Of a DNA stretch of 64,000 nt, positions 11,085 to 20,966 are shown in pieces. The stretch comes from Iodidimonas nitroreducens (GTDB lineage: Bacteria; Pseudomonadota; Alphaproteobacteria; Sphingomonadales; Rhodothalassiaceae): assembly GCF_008579165.1 (NCBI RefSeq), contig NZ_BKCN01000009.1. The stretch is one strand, 5' to 3'. The first letter of the stretch is position 1. Each line of letters starts with the position of its first letter. Below the pieces are notes generated by a model. That model was given only the letters and a program-made list of their open reading frames with translations. It searched no databases and was not told the DNA's origin. The position numbers and the translations under genes were made by a program.

Positions 11085-12042
11085 GGCTTTTCCTCATCCC
11101 CTGTAGTGACATCGGCCAGCAGCGCTTCGGGGGGCGGCGGGGCATCGGCACGGGCGGCCATCGCTGCGGCCTTCATCTCGTTTTTTGCCTGTTGGCGGAG
11201 AGCGTCTAAATCCTGGGCGCTGATGCATGATTTGCGCACAGATGATCATGAAAAAGAGAGAGGCAATCCGGCGGCTGATCCGCATGGCGATAGGCTTGAT
11301 CATCCCCTTCATAATGGCCGCCAAGGCGTGGGGCGCGGGCAACGAGGGTGGCTGGCCCCTTGCCCGATCGGGCCGCCCGGATGGCATCGCCCGCGGCATG
11401 GTAAACCGCCAGCACATCGCAGCCATCCAGCCGAGCAGCGTGCATCCCAAAGGATGCGGCGCGGGCCGCCAGATCGGTGCAGCCGGTGACGGATCGGCTG
11501 GCGGTATATTCGCCATAATCATTATCTTCGATCACGAAAATCATCGGTAAGGCCATGGCCGCCGCCAGATTCATCGATTCAAACACCGCCCCCTGATTGG
11601 CCGCGCCATCGCCGATGAAGGCCATGCTCACCGTCCGCAGGCCACGGCTTTTGGCGCTAAGGGCCGCCCCCAAAGCCAGCGGCACATTGGCGCCCACGAT
11701 CCCGTTTGATCCCAGATGCCCGCGCTTTAGATCCGCCAGATGCATCGAGCCGCCCTTGCCCCCGCACAGCCCCGTTTTGCGGCCCATGATTTCCGCCATC
11801 ATCTGGTGGGGATCGCAGCCTTTGGCCAGGGCATGGCCATGGCCGCGATGGGTGCTGGCGATATGATCATCATCCCCCAGATGGGCGCACAGGCTGGTGG
11901 CGATGGCTTCCTGCCCATGATAAAGATGCAGATGCCCATCAATGCCACCCTGTCGGTTTTCAAGGATCAACTGATCTTCAAACGCCCTGATCCGAGCCAT
12001 CATCCGCCATAAGGCCAGCAAGGTTGCGCGATCCATGGTCAT
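11069..12042 (-). CDS. TPP-dependent dehydrogenase E1 alpha subunit, frame interrupted near 11217
   Basis: The E1 alpha subunit, which binds thiamine diphosphate through the GDGAANQGAVFE...N motif. The phosphorylation-loop region GGHYEGDDQAYR is also visible. The first frame ends after DHLCANHASAPRI. The true tail, starting AQDLDALRQQ and ending DEEKPWKSA, is present one frame over and stops at 11069. One added base gives 324 residues and makes the stop overlap the E1 beta start by 16 bases. The ATG at 12042 sits directly after the SDR stop codon. The genes may act on acetoin, pyruvate or a branched 2-oxoacid; the sequence alone does not decide this. Confidence 0.86.
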
Positions 12043-12804
12043 CTAAAGCCTGATAGCGTGGCTAAAGCCGCGATCCACCAAAAGCGTGCTGCCGGTGATG
12101 GCCGCAGCCGCCGGGCTCGCCAGAAAAACCGCCGCCCTTGCCACTTCATCGGCGGTGGCCATGCCGCCCAAAAGGCAGCGGGCGTTAAAATGATTATAAA
12201 GTTCGGGCTGCTGTTGCTTTACCCGATGCCAATCGCCGCCCTCGAAATAAACCGGGCCGGGCGAGAGGACATTGACCCGAATGCCATGGGGTGCAACCGC
12301 CTCAGCCAAAAGCTTGCCATAGCTGGCAAGGGCCGCCTTCATCGGGCCATAGGCCCCGGGGCCAAAGGCTGTTTCGGCAGCGGCCACCGATCCGATCAGG
12401 ATGATCGACGCTGCCGATGATCGGGCCAGCACCGGCAGCAGGGCTTCGGCCCCGCGGACGCTGTGCATCAGATCCCCTTCAAAATTTGCCTGCCAGGCCG
12501 CATCCCCCGATCCGGCATTGCCTGCCGATACATTGGGGATGAAAATATCAAGCCCGCCTTCGCGCGCGCCTTCCGCTTCGATCCAGGCCAGATAGGCTTT
12601 GGCATCGCGGATATCGAGGGCTGTGCCATGGGCCTTAACCCCTTTTTGCTGAAGGCTTTTGGTCATCGCCTCCACATCCTTTTGGGTGCGGGCGCAAAAG
12701 CTGATAGCAACCCCTTCATCGGCCAGATTGAGGGCGATGGCCCGCCCGATGCCGCGTGTGGCCCCGGTGATCAGGGCGCGCTTGCCGGTGAGTTTTAAAT
12801 CCAT
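12043..12804 (-). CDS. Short-chain dehydrogenase/reductase (SDR)
   Basis: A classical SDR of 253 residues. It has the NAD(P)-binding glycine motif TGATRGIG at 13-20 and the catalytic residues Ser139, Tyr152 and Lys156 (YGPMK). The cofactor preference cannot be read safely. It is the first gene of a three-gene unit with the E1 alpha and E1 beta genes, which follow without a gap. The SDR may therefore supply or reduce the oxo or hydroxy substrate that the E1 pair acts on, for example an acetoin- or diketone-type pair; that link is inference. The ORF starts at ATG 12804 and faces aatA across a 260-base divergent intergenic region. Confidence 0.88.
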   Translation of the reverse strand: MDLKLTGKRALITGATRGIGRAIALNLADEGVAISFCARTQKDVEAMTKSLQQKGVKAHGTALDIRDAKAYLAWIEAEGAREGGLDIFIPNVSAGNAGSGDAAWQANFEGDLMHSVRGAEALLPVLARSSAASIILIGSVAAAETAFGPGAYGPMKAALASYGKLLAEAVAPHGIRVNVLSPGPVYFEGGDWHRVKQQQPELYNHFNARCLLGGMATADEVARAAVFLASPAAAAITGSTLLVDRGFSHAIRL

Positions 12805-13064
12805 GGCCTCTGGTCCTTTGTTTCGTTTATTTTACTGGCAATCACAGTGCGAACAGCATGATCCCTGCACATGTGAGAAAATGAGATGATTAAGCCCATA
12901 TTTTGTTCAAAAATTACATAGATGATGCTGCAATGCCATATTGATTGCTTGTAACCGCCCGGATCAAACAGTAGTTTGCCTGAAGTTTGCAAGGGCGTAG
13001 CACAATCGCCCATCACGCTATGCGATCATATCCTTTTCTTCCCCTAGATAGATGAGCCAAATCC

Positions 13065-14266
13065 ATGGATCTTTTGTCCCACAGCCTTGCCAAGGTCAAA
13101 CCCTCACCCACCCTTGCCGTGACCGCGAAAGCCGCTGAACTGCGCGCACAGGGGCGCGATGTGATCGGTCTTGGTGCCGGTGAGCCGGATTTCGATACCC
13201 CCGACCCCATCAAAGAAGCGGCCATTGCCGCGATCCGTGCGGGCGATACCAAATACACCAAGGCTGATGGTACACCGGCCCTGAAAGCGGCGGTGATCGA
13301 TAAATTCAAGCGGGAAAACGGTTTGGATTACAAGCCCGATCAGATCATCGTTTCCTGTGGCGGCAAGCATGTCATCATCAATGCCCTGATGGCCACCCTT
13401 AATCCCGGTGATGAGGTTCTGATCCCCCGGCCTTATTGGGTGTCTTATCCCGATATGGTGCTGATTGCCGGTGGCACCCCGCGCTTTATCGACAGCAGCC
13501 TTGAAACCGGCTTTAAAATCACCCCTGAAAGTCTGGAAGCGGCGATCACGCCCCAGACCAAATGCTGATTTTCAACAGCCCGTCCAATCCATCGGGGGCT
13601 GCTTACAGTCGCGCCGAATTAAAGGCGCTGGCGGCTGTCTTGTTGCGTCACCCCGATGTGCTGGTGCTCTCGGATGATATGTATGAGCATATCGTTTATG
13701 ATGGCTTTGAATTTACCACCATGGCCGAGGTCGAGCCGGCGCTTTATGAGCGGGTGCTGACCATGAATGGCGTTTCCAAAGCCTATGCCATGACCGGCTG
13801 GCGGATCGGTTATGCCGGTGGACCGACCCGGATCGTGAAAACCATGGCCAAGCTGCAAAGCCAGACCACATCCAACCCCTGTTCGATCAGCCAGGCGGCG
13901 GCGGTGGCAGCGCTCAATGGGCCGCAGGATTTCATCGCCAAACGCGCCCGCGCCTTTCAGGAACGCCGCGATCTGGTGGTCAGGCTTTTGAATGAGGCGG
14001 AGGGGATCAGCTGCCCGCTGCCCGATGGGGCTTTTTATGTGTATCCTTCCATTGCCGGGTTGATCGGCAAATCCACGCCGGATGGCAAGCGGATCGAAAC
14101 AGATCTCGATTTTTCAACCTATTTGCTGGAGCAGGAAAGTGTGGCGGCGGTGCATGGTGAGGCTTTTGGCCTGTCGCCGCATTTTCGGGTTTCTTATGCC
14201 ACCAGCAGCGATATTCTGCGCGAAGCCTGCACCAGAATTCAGCGGGCCTGCGCGTCTTTACGCTGA
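13065..14266 (+). CDS. aatA: Aspartate aminotransferase, frame interrupted at 13564
   Basis: A PLP-dependent class I aminotransferase of the alphaproteobacterial aspartate (and prephenate) aminotransferase type, 400 residues when repaired. The first frame ends after ITPQTKC. The expected TKWLIFNSPSNPSGA continues in the next frame. Turning AAATGCTG into AAATGGCTG restores both the tryptophan and the frame. The PLP lysine lies in NGVSKAYAMTGWRIGYAGG, and the arginine that binds the substrate carboxylate is in the C-terminal FRVSYATS. It stands alone on the plus strand ahead of a LysR regulator that starts 47 bases later. Confidence 0.93.
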
Positions 14267-14312
14267 AAGCCAGATTTTGCCAGACAAGCTTTGGCGATAA
14301 AAGGGGACGGCA

Positions 14313-15206
14313 ATGGATTGGGACAGACTGCGAATCTTTCACACCGTTGCCGAAGCCGGAAGCTTCACCACGGCTGCCCGCAAGCTCAATCTGAGCCAAT
14401 CGGCAGCCAGCCGACAAATCCGGACGCTTGAGGAGTCCCTCAATGTCACCCTGTTCAATCGCCATGCCCGTGGTTTGGTGATGACCCAGGAAGGTGAGCA
14501 GCTTTATCAGGCCGCCTGCGAGGTGATGCAAAAGCTGGAGGCGGTTGAACAATCCCTGCTCGATGCCAAAGGATCGCCGCGGGGCCGCCTTGTGGTCACC
14601 ACGATGATCAGCTTCGGGGCCTTGTGGCTCACCCCCCATATGCGGGAATTTGTCCGGCGCTATCCCGATATCGATCTGCAGATCAATCTGTCGGATGATG
14701 ATCTCGATCTGGCCCGGCGGGAAGCCGATGTGGCGATTCGCTTTCATGCCCCGCATCAGGCGGAATTGATCCAGCGCCCCTTGGTGAAGGTGCATCATCA
14801 TATCTATGCTTCAAAAGACTATATCGCCCGCAAGGGGATTCCCCAAACCCCTCAGGATCTTGATGATCATGATATCATCATCTATGGGCCCACCACCCCT
14901 TTGGCGATCAAGGATATCAATTGGACCCTGACTTTGGGGGCCAATGGAAAAACCCGTCGTCCGGTGCTTCAGATCAATAATACCTATGCGGTTTTGCGGG
15001 CCATTGTGGCCGGGATCGGGCTTGCCGCCATCCCCGATTATCTGGTGACCGGGGAGCACAGCCTCGTGCGGGTGCTGCCCGATATCGAAGGCCCGGCTTT
15101 TGAAACCTATTTCGTTTATTCCCGCGAATTGAAGGGCTCGAAAAGGGTAGGGCTGTTCCGCGATTTCCTGATCGAACAGGTGCGCGGCGATGCCAGCATT
15201 ATGTGA
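14313..15206 (+). CDS. LysR family transcriptional regulator
   Basis: A LysR-type regulator of 297 residues with an N-terminal winged helix-turn-helix (FHTVAEAGSFTTAARKLNLSQSAASRQIRTLEE, residues about 9-41). A periplasmic-binding-like effector domain follows from about residue 90. The target and inducer are unknown. It is in the same direction as aatA, 47 bases downstream, and could be co-transcribed with it. It is followed by an intergenic stretch that ends in a strong terminator before proC. Confidence 0.9.
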   Translation: MDWDRLRIFHTVAEAGSFTTAARKLNLSQSAASRQIRTLEESLNVTLFNRHARGLVMTQEGEQLYQAACEVMQKLEAVEQSLLDAKGSPRGRLVVTTMISFGALWLTPHMREFVRRYPDIDLQINLSDDDLDLARREADVAIRFHAPHQAELIQRPLVKVHHHIYASKDYIARKGIPQTPQDLDDHDIIIYGPTTPLAIKDINWTLTLGANGKTRRPVLQINNTYAVLRAIVAGIGLAAIPDYLVTGEHSLVRVLPDIEGPAFETYFVYSRELKGSKRVGLFRDFLIEQVRGDASIM

Positions 15207-15462
15207 ATGTGGGGGGTTTTGCCCATAAGCCATGCGTGAAATGCATAGCTGCCGCGCGTTCCATCCGCCTTTACGCTGCACCTGCGAAATCCTATATCCC
15301 TCTGAGCGCTGCATTGCAGCAAAGTTTTGAGACTGCCTCGCCCCTGAGACGTGGTCTCTCTGGCCTTCATGGCCAAAAAGCTTTGATGTACCGCGCCGCC
15401 GAAAAGGGCTCCTCCCCCCTTATTATGCCTTTTCGGCACCTGTCTCTCCCATAAGACGAAGA

Positions 15463-15490
15463 GCGGACCCTTCATGGGTCCGCTTTTTTC
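15463..15490 (+). terminator. Rho-independent terminator before proC
   Basis: An eight-base perfect stem (GCGGACCC / GGGTCCGC) with a five-base loop is followed directly by a run of six T. It ends plus-strand transcription after the LysR gene. The 370-base stretch from 15207 to 15577 otherwise holds no credible gene: the short open frames on either strand have no recognisable features. The proC ribosome-binding site lies at its right end. Confidence 0.85.
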
Positions 15491-15577
15491 TTTTACAAGC
15501 CTGCCCATTGGCCATGGTTCATGCTATGGGCAGGGGATGAAACGATAGGATATGAAAAGTCTTTCAGGAGGATTGCA

Positions 15578-16399
15578 ATGGATTTATCGCAGATGTTTCA
15601 GCCGCAAAAGCCGCTTTTGCTGATTGGCTGTGGCCGGATGGGAACGGCGATGGCGCGGGGGTGGCTTGATGCCGGTTTGGCGCGCGATGCTCTGGCAATC
15701 ATTGATCCTGCGGGGGTGCCCGATGTTTTAAAAGGGGCCGCCCATTATGCATCGGTAGAGGCGATCCCCGATGAAATCAAGCCGGAAGCCATTATTCTGG
15801 CGGTGAAGCCCTATATGATGGCGGATGTGGTGGCGGCTTTAACGCCCAAGGCTGCGGCTGATCCCCTGGTGATTTCGGTGGCTGCGGGGATCAGGCTCAA
15901 GCTGATGTCGGATGTTTTTAAAAGTGCGGTGCGGGTGATGCCCAATACCCCGGCGGCGATTGGCAAGGGCATGATGGTGGCGGTGGCGGCCCGCGCTGTG
16001 TCCTATGAAAAGAAAGAGCTGACCACCGCCCTGATGGCGGCGGCGGGCGCGGTTTTATGGGTGGAGGATGAGGTCCTGATGGATGCGGTGACCGGTGTTT
16101 CTGGCAGTGGTCCGGCTTATATTTTTGCCCTGACCGAAGCCATGGCCGCTGCCGGGATGGCCAATGGCCTGTCGCGCGATGTGGCGGAAAAACTGGCGCG
16201 CCAAACCGTGATCGGGGCGGCGCATCTGATGGAAAAAACCCCTGATATGTCGGCTGCCCAATTGCGCGAACAGGTGACAAGCCCGGGCGGCACAACGGCG
16301 GCGGCGCTGGATGTTTTGCGCGCGGATGATGGATTTGGCCCGCTTCTGGAACGGGCCGTGCGTGCTGCGGCCGATCGATCAAAAGAATTGGCTGAATGA
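15578..16399 (+). CDS. proC: Pyrroline-5-carboxylate reductase
   Basis: The last enzyme of proline synthesis, reducing pyrroline-5-carboxylate with NAD(P)H. The protein has 273 residues from the ATG at 15578, which follows CAGGAGGATTG. The N-terminal Rossmann motif is LLIGCGRMGTAMARGW, and the P5CR signature appears as VTGVSGSGPAYIFALTEAM and VTSPGGTTAAALDVL. The enzyme is cytosolic. It stands at the head of a plus-strand run with a TetR regulator downstream. The frame is intact and of normal length. Confidence 0.96.
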   Translation: MDLSQMFQPQKPLLLIGCGRMGTAMARGWLDAGLARDALAIIDPAGVPDVLKGAAHYASVEAIPDEIKPEAIILAVKPYMMADVVAALTPKAAADPLVISVAAGIRLKLMSDVFKSAVRVMPNTPAAIGKGMMVAVAARAVSYEKKELTTALMAAAGAVLWVEDEVLMDAVTGVSGSGPAYIFALTEAMAAAGMANGLSRDVAEKLARQTVIGAAHLMEKTPDMSAAQLREQVTSPGGTTAAALDVLRADDGFGPLLERAVRAAADRSKELAE

Positions 16400-16520
16400 A
16401 ACTGGCAGAATGAAAAAACCGTATCATATGGCAGTGGATCGGTGATTTTGATGGCATCTGATCCGTCTTTGTTTCTATAAAACCATCTGAATTCAGCACG
16501 ACAAGAAAAAGGACAAGGCC

Positions 16521-17243
16521 ATGGCAGAGCGGAACACCACAGATCAAACGCCCACGATCCGCGATAAGGTGATCGATGCGGCTTTGATGGCGGTGACTGA
16601 TTGTGGCTGGCGCCGAACCCATATTGATGATGTGATCGAGGCGGCCGGGGTGAGTGAGGCTTTGTTTTACCGCGAATTTGATGGCCTTGTTTCGGTGATG
16701 GTGGCAGCATCGCGGCAATTGAATGCCGCCATGGCCGATGCCGTAGCTGATTTTGAAGAGGAGGACAGCACCCGGGAAAAGCTTTTCGCCCTGATCATGG
16801 CCCGCTTCGATGCGGCCATGCCATGGCGGGCGGCGATTGTTGATCTGGCCCGATCCGCGCCCACCGATCCGGTTCTGGCGGCCGCTGCCGGGCAGGCTTT
16901 GATGACCATGGCCTCGCGCGCGCTCAGCCTGGCCGGGATCACGGTGAGCGGGCCCTTGGGCTTTGCCCGGGTCAATGCGTTCATGCTGTCGGTGATATTG
17001 CCAGCGGCGCGGATCTGGCTGAAAGATGAGAGCGCTGATCTGTCTAAAACCATGACCGGGCTGAATGATCTGTTGGAACGCGCAGAATGGGTTGCCAGCC
17101 GGTCCGGGCCCTTATCCGGATTATCGGGTTCTGCCGCAGACGATGCCAAAAATTCGGCAACCCCTGTGTCACCCAAAGCTCTGGTGGGTGCGGAAGCCGG
17201 ATCAAAAAACCAATCAGGATCGCGCGTCGATCAAGGCCGCTGA
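16521..17243 (+). CDS. TetR family transcriptional regulator
   Basis: A 240-residue protein with an N-terminal TetR helix-turn-helix (RDKVIDAALMAVTDCGWRR, then IDDVIEAAGVSEALFYREF, residues about 14-54). An all-helical ligand-binding region follows, and the tail from about residue 190 is low in complexity and likely disordered. The ligand and targets are unknown. It lies 121 bases downstream of proC and converges on the MarR gene. Confidence 0.8.
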   Translation: MAERNTTDQTPTIRDKVIDAALMAVTDCGWRRTHIDDVIEAAGVSEALFYREFDGLVSVMVAASRQLNAAMADAVADFEEEDSTREKLFALIMARFDAAMPWRAAIVDLARSAPTDPVLAAAAGQALMTMASRALSLAGITVSGPLGFARVNAFMLSVILPAARIWLKDESADLSKTMTGLNDLLERAEWVASRSGPLSGLSGSAADDAKNSATPVSPKALVGAEAGSKNQSGSRVDQGR

Positions 17244-17251
17244 TCGATCAC

Positions 17252-17740
17252 TCACTCATGGCTGATGGGATCTTCACCGGCCAGAGCTGTCAGCACATCC
17301 CAAAAGCCCCCCACCGCCACCGGGCCCGCCCGGCGATAGGCATTGGCCATGCGTTCGCGAATGGCATTGAACAAGGCACTTTCAAGGGCCAGTCCGCTTT
17401 CGGTCAGCGCCACAAGACGCAGCCGCCGATCCCGCCCCGCTGGGCGCGTGGTGATAAGATTTTGCGCATTCAAATCCCGGATGATGCGGGCAAGGCTTTG
17501 TTTGCGCACCCTTAAAAGATGCTGCAGATCGGTTAGCGAAAGCTCGCGATTGCGGGCGATCATCAGCAAGGCCCGATAATGGGCCCGCCCCAGCCCCTTG
17601 GCGGCCAAAACCCCATCAATGGCATCCCCCAAAGCCGCATAAGATCGCATGATCAGCTCGGCCCCGCGCTTTAATTCATCCTCGCGCAGAAAGAGGCTGG
17701 GAATATGGCTGCTGCGGGGGACGGGGGGCGTTTGGCTCAT
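17252..17740 (-). CDS. MarR family transcriptional regulator
   Basis: A 162-residue winged helix protein of the MarR type. The recognition region is LSLTDLQHLLRVRKQSLARIIRDL, with the wing at TTRPAGRDRRLRLVALTESG. It probably binds DNA as a dimer. Its start lies four bases after the moaE stop on the same strand, so it belongs to the pgsA-moaD-moaE transcription unit. The effector is unknown. Confidence 0.87.
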   Translation of the reverse strand: MSQTPPVPRSSHIPSLFLREDELKRGAELIMRSYAALGDAIDGVLAAKGLGRAHYRALLMIARNRELSLTDLQHLLRVRKQSLARIIRDLNAQNLITTRPAGRDRRLRLVALTESGLALESALFNAIRERMANAYRRAGPVAVGGFWDVLTALAGEDPISHE

Positions 17741-17744
17741 GGAT

Positions 17745-18275
17745 TTACTGTTCTGATCGGGGCTTATTGGGCTGGTGAACGGGCGTCTCCCAGGATCGGG
17801 CGGCCTCCAGATCGCTGTCTTTTTGGGCCACCCAGTGCTGTTCTTGCCCCAGATCCTCCTTTTTCCAGAAGGGCGCTTTGGTTTTTAGCCAATCCATGAT
17901 GAAATCGGCAGCGGCAAATGCGGCTTTCCGATGGCGGGCTGCGGTGATCACCAGAACGATTTCATCATCGGGCAAAAGCCTTCCATGGCGATGGATGATG
18001 GTGCAGCCAGCCAGCGAAAAGCGCGTGATGGCGTCATTGGCAATGGCCTTGATCTGGCGTTCAGTCATTGCCGGATAATGTTCGAGATAAAGGCTTTTGA
18101 GGGGGGTGCCATGATCAAGATCGCGCACCAGCCCGGTAAAGCTCAATAAAGCCCCGATCCCGCTGCTTTTCTCGCCGTCCTTCTCGGGGCTGCTGCGGCA
18201 TGCCGTGCGCAGAGCCGAGAGTTCATCAGCGATGTTGAACGCTTCGCTTTGCAGTCGCACGATTGAGGGCGCCAT
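17745..18275 (-). CDS. moaE: Molybdopterin synthase catalytic subunit
   Basis: The large subunit of molybdopterin synthase, which with thiocarboxylated MoaD converts cyclic pyranopterin monophosphate to molybdopterin. Family features are GALLSFTGLVRD, the LYLEHYPAMTERQIK block, IIHRHGRLLPDDEIVLV and the active-site segment LKTKAPFWKKE. It follows moaD by two bases. At 176 residues it is slightly longer than usual because of an N-terminal serine/acid-rich insert and a C-terminal tail. The MsrP molybdoenzyme encoded nearby is one likely consumer of the cofactor. Confidence 0.94.
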   Translation of the reverse strand: MAPSIVRLQSEAFNIADELSALRTACRSSPEKDGEKSSGIGALLSFTGLVRDLDHGTPLKSLYLEHYPAMTERQIKAIANDAITRFSLAGCTIIHRHGRLLPDDEIVLVITAARHRKAAFAAADFIMDWLKTKAPFWKKEDLGQEQHWVAQKDSDLEAARSWETPVHQPNKPRSEQ

Positions 18276-18277
18276 CC

Positions 18278-18532
18278 TTATCCTCCGGTAATCGGTGGGA
18301 AGATCGCCAGTTCATCCCCCTCGCGGATCGGGCTTTCGAGGGTTGCATGATCAAGATTGATGGCAAAACGCAAGGCCGAAGGATCGGCCAGAACCCTATG
18401 ATGGCCGGGGCTTTGACCCTTGAGCCAGTGGATGATATCGGCCAGAGATGTGCAATCGGCGGGCGGTGCGATCGTCTCGCTTTCGCAGCCGATCCCTTCG
18501 CGGACCCAGGCAAAATAAACACAGGTGATCAT
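18278..18532 (-). CDS. moaD: Molybdopterin synthase sulfur carrier subunit
   Basis: The small ubiquitin-like subunit of molybdopterin synthase, 84 residues. It ends in the Gly-Gly that is thiocarboxylated to carry sulfur (PPITGG). Its start overlaps the pgsA stop by four bases (ATGA), and moaE follows two bases after its stop. This pgsA-moaD-moaE order is common in Alphaproteobacteria. Confidence 0.93.
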   Translation of the reverse strand: MITCVYFAWVREGIGCESETIAPPADCTSLADIIHWLKGQSPGHHRVLADPSALRFAINLDHATLESPIREGDELAIFPPITGG

Positions 18533-19112
18533 GGCGTTGCAGGCGGTTTTGTATCGCTATTGCGGATATGGGCCAGGCCCGCGCGCACATAATCATAGCC
18601 GGTGATCATGGTGAGCAGGGCGGCGATCCACAGCCCGATGAGGCCCACCTCCTGCGCGGGCAGGCCAATCTCAGCGCCCCCCTCGGTCCATGTCAGGGCC
18701 CCAAGGGCTACCATCTGCACGGTGGTTTTCCATTTCGCCAGTTTCGTTACGGGCATGGAAACGCTCAATTCCGCAAGATATTCCCGCAAGCCAGAGACCA
18801 AAATTTCGCGCAATAAGATGATCACGGCGGCGATCACATGAAGGCCGGCCACCCAATGTTCAGACACCAGCAAAAGGATCACCGCGCCCACCATCAGCTT
18901 ATCGGCGATGGGATCGAGAAACCGCCCGATGGGGCTGACCAGATCCAGCTTGCGGGCGAGCATGCCATCGAAATAATCGGTGATCCCGGCCAGGGTGAAG
19001 ACAATGAACGCCACCCAGCTTCCCAAGGTTGATCCATATAAAAGGCAACAACCAAAACAGGAATGGCCACAATGCGCGACAAGGTGAGTATATTGGGAAG
19101 ATGTGCGATCAT
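18529..19112 (-). CDS. pgsA: CDP-diacylglycerol--glycerol-3-phosphate 3-phosphatidyltransferase, frame interrupted near 19027
   Basis: The membrane enzyme that commits CDP-diacylglycerol to phosphatidylglycerol synthesis. The N-terminal helix (LPNILTLSRIVAIPVLVVAFYMDQP) is in one frame. The catalytic CDP-alcohol phosphotransferase motif (DYFDGMLARK ... GRFLDPIADK) and the rest are in another. Adding one C in CAACCTTGG restores 194 residues, the usual length. I chose the ATG before IAHLPN at 19112 because family members begin there; the ribosome-binding site is weak. The gene is essential in most bacteria, which again favours an assembly error. Confidence 0.92.
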
Positions 19113-19177
19113 TTTTGTTGTACGCCGCTTATTCTTGGGAAGGAACAGGCTTAAAGTGGAGCCTTCTGAAGGGCGGG

Positions 19178-19849
19178 TCAACTGCGGGCTTGCGCTTTAT
19201 CACGCTTTATTGTGATGTCTTGCGCGATTGGCTTCATCGTGCGCCTTTTGATCCTTGGCCAAAGCCGCCAAAGCCTGATGAGCAAAAGGCCTGTGATGAT
19301 GGCCGCATAGATTTTTGGCTCAAGCTGATTGCCCTTGGCCATATAAAGATAATGCAGGGCGGCAAGGATGCCAGCCAGATAGACCAGGCGGTGCAATTGT
19401 TTCCAGCGGCGGGCTTTCAAACGTTTGATCCAGCCCTTGGTCGAGGTGAGAGCAAGGGGGATGAGGCATAAAAAAGCCCCAAGCCCGAACAGGATATAAA
19501 GCCGTTTTTTGATATCCTCCCAAAAGGCATCCATATCGCCTAGAAGATCGAGCCCCAGATAGCTGGAAAGATGCAGGCTGGCATAGAAAAATGCGAACAG
19601 ACCCAGCATCCGCCGGATTTGGATGGGCCATGTGAGGCGAAACATCAGCGCAACCGGGCCAAGGGCCAGAGCCACGATCAGCGCACGCAAGGCCCAAATT
19701 CCGCTGAAACGATTCGAAGCTTCCTGTGGGTTGAAGCCCAGATCATGGGGCGCGTCCATGGCATAAAAGCCCCATTGCCCCAGCAGCCATAAAGCGGGCA
19801 GGGAAAACAGCCCAAAAATCAGAATCTTGAAGAGTTTCACGGTCACCAA
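19178..19849 (-). CDS. msrQ: Haem-binding membrane subunit of the MsrPQ system
   Basis: The inner-membrane b-type cytochrome that passes electrons to MsrP for repair of oxidised methionines in the periplasm. The protein has 223 residues and about six hydrophobic helices. Histidines that could bind haem lie within them, for example FYASLHLSSY, KQLHRLVYLAG and AALHYLYM. It lies 14 bases downstream of msrP in the same operon. The length and helix pattern fit the YedZ/MsrQ family. Confidence 0.92.
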   Translation of the reverse strand: MVTVKLFKILIFGLFSLPALWLLGQWGFYAMDAPHDLGFNPQEASNRFSGIWALRALIVALALGPVALMFRLTWPIQIRRMLGLFAFFYASLHLSSYLGLDLLGDMDAFWEDIKKRLYILFGLGAFLCLIPLALTSTKGWIKRLKARRWKQLHRLVYLAGILAALHYLYMAKGNQLEPKIYAAIITGLLLIRLWRLWPRIKRRTMKPIAQDITIKRDKAQARS

Positions 19850-19863
19850 AAGGCATTGTTTGA

Positions 19864-20835
19864 TCAGAAATTTCGGCGCAAATTCATGCCCGTATAAAGC
19901 GATGCCACCTGATCGGCATAGCCATTGAACATCAGGGTATCACGGCGGCGAAAGTCTCCGATCCGGCGTTCGGTGGCCTGGCTCCATCGGGGATGGGGCA
20001 CATCGGGGTTTACATTGGAATAAAAGCCATATTCCGAAGGGGCCGATTGGTTCCAGGATGTTTTCGGCTGCTTTTCCACAAAGCGGATGGCGACGATGGA
20101 TTTGATCGATTTGAAGCCGTATTTCCACGGCACCACAAGCCGCAGGGGCGCCCCATTCTGATTGGGCAGTGGCGCATCATAAAGCCCGGTGGCCATCAGG
20201 GTCAGGGGGTGCATGGCTTCATCGATCCGCAGCCCCTCCACATAGGGCCAATCCAGCACCGGATAAGCGAGGCCGGGCATCATTTTGGGATCGGCCAGGG
20301 TTTCAAATTGCACATAGCGGGCTTTGGATGTGGGCCCTAAGGGGCTGAGGATCTTGTGCAGCGGCACCCCGATCCAGGGGATGACCATCGACCAGGCTTC
20401 CACACAGCGCAGGCGATAAATTCGTTCTTCCAGATCGCTCATGGGGACCAGATCGGCCAGATCATAAAGTCCGGGGCGTTCGCAGGCGCCTTCCACCAAA
20501 ACCGACCATGGCGCGGTGATCATCTGCCCGGCATAGCGGGCCGGATCGCCCTTGTCGGTGCCGAATTCATAGAAATTATTATAAGATGTCACCGCTTCAT
20601 GCGCGGTCAGTTCTTCACTGCTGGAAAGCCCCTGATTGCGCGGGGCCTGTTGATAGGGATCAAAACGGGCGGATTGATCGGGGGATTGGGCATGGCTTTT
20701 TGGGGCATGCAAGCTGCCCGCAAGGATCGCCCCCGCCCCCAGCATGGATAAAAAAGCCCGGCGATTGCGGTAAAGCGCCAAAGGCGTAATATCGGATGCC
20801 CGCAGATCTGTGGGGGCGCGATGACGAATGACCAT
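19864..20835 (-). CDS. msrP: Periplasmic methionine sulfoxide reductase catalytic subunit
   Basis: A molybdopterin enzyme that reduces protein-bound methionine sulfoxide in the periplasm. It carries a Tat signal (NRRAFLSMLGAGAILAG) and the molybdenum-ligating cysteine in YRLRCVEAWSMV. The ORF extends upstream, but the ATG at 20835 after AGGCAGGG places the twin arginine about 25 residues in, so I use it. The protein is then about 323 residues, normal for MsrP. msrQ follows directly. Confidence 0.94.
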   Translation of the reverse strand: MVIRHRAPTDLRASDITPLALYRNRRAFLSMLGAGAILAGSLHAPKSHAQSPDQSARFDPYQQAPRNQGLSSSEELTAHEAVTSYNNFYEFGTDKGDPARYAGQMITAPWSVLVEGACERPGLYDLADLVPMSDLEERIYRLRCVEAWSMVIPWIGVPLHKILSPLGPTSKARYVQFETLADPKMMPGLAYPVLDWPYVEGLRIDEAMHPLTLMATGLYDAPLPNQNGAPLRLVVPWKYGFKSIKSIVAIRFVEKQPKTSWNQSAPSEYGFYSNVNPDVPHPRWSQATERRIGDFRRRDTLMFNGYADQVASLYTGMNLRRNF

Positions 20836-20966
20836 GGACCCTGCCTTTGAAAAACCGCTTTGGATGATCAGCATGACACAGACAGCCATCATAGAAAACG
20901 GCCAGCCTATCAAAAGATACGCCAGCCGGTTTTCATTGGTTCAGTCGATGCTTGATCCCCTGTGGA

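Noticed and set aside
15203..15508. Short open frames on both strands between the LysR gene and proC
   Set aside because: No ribosome-binding site, no recognisable motif, and a strong terminator lies within the stretch.
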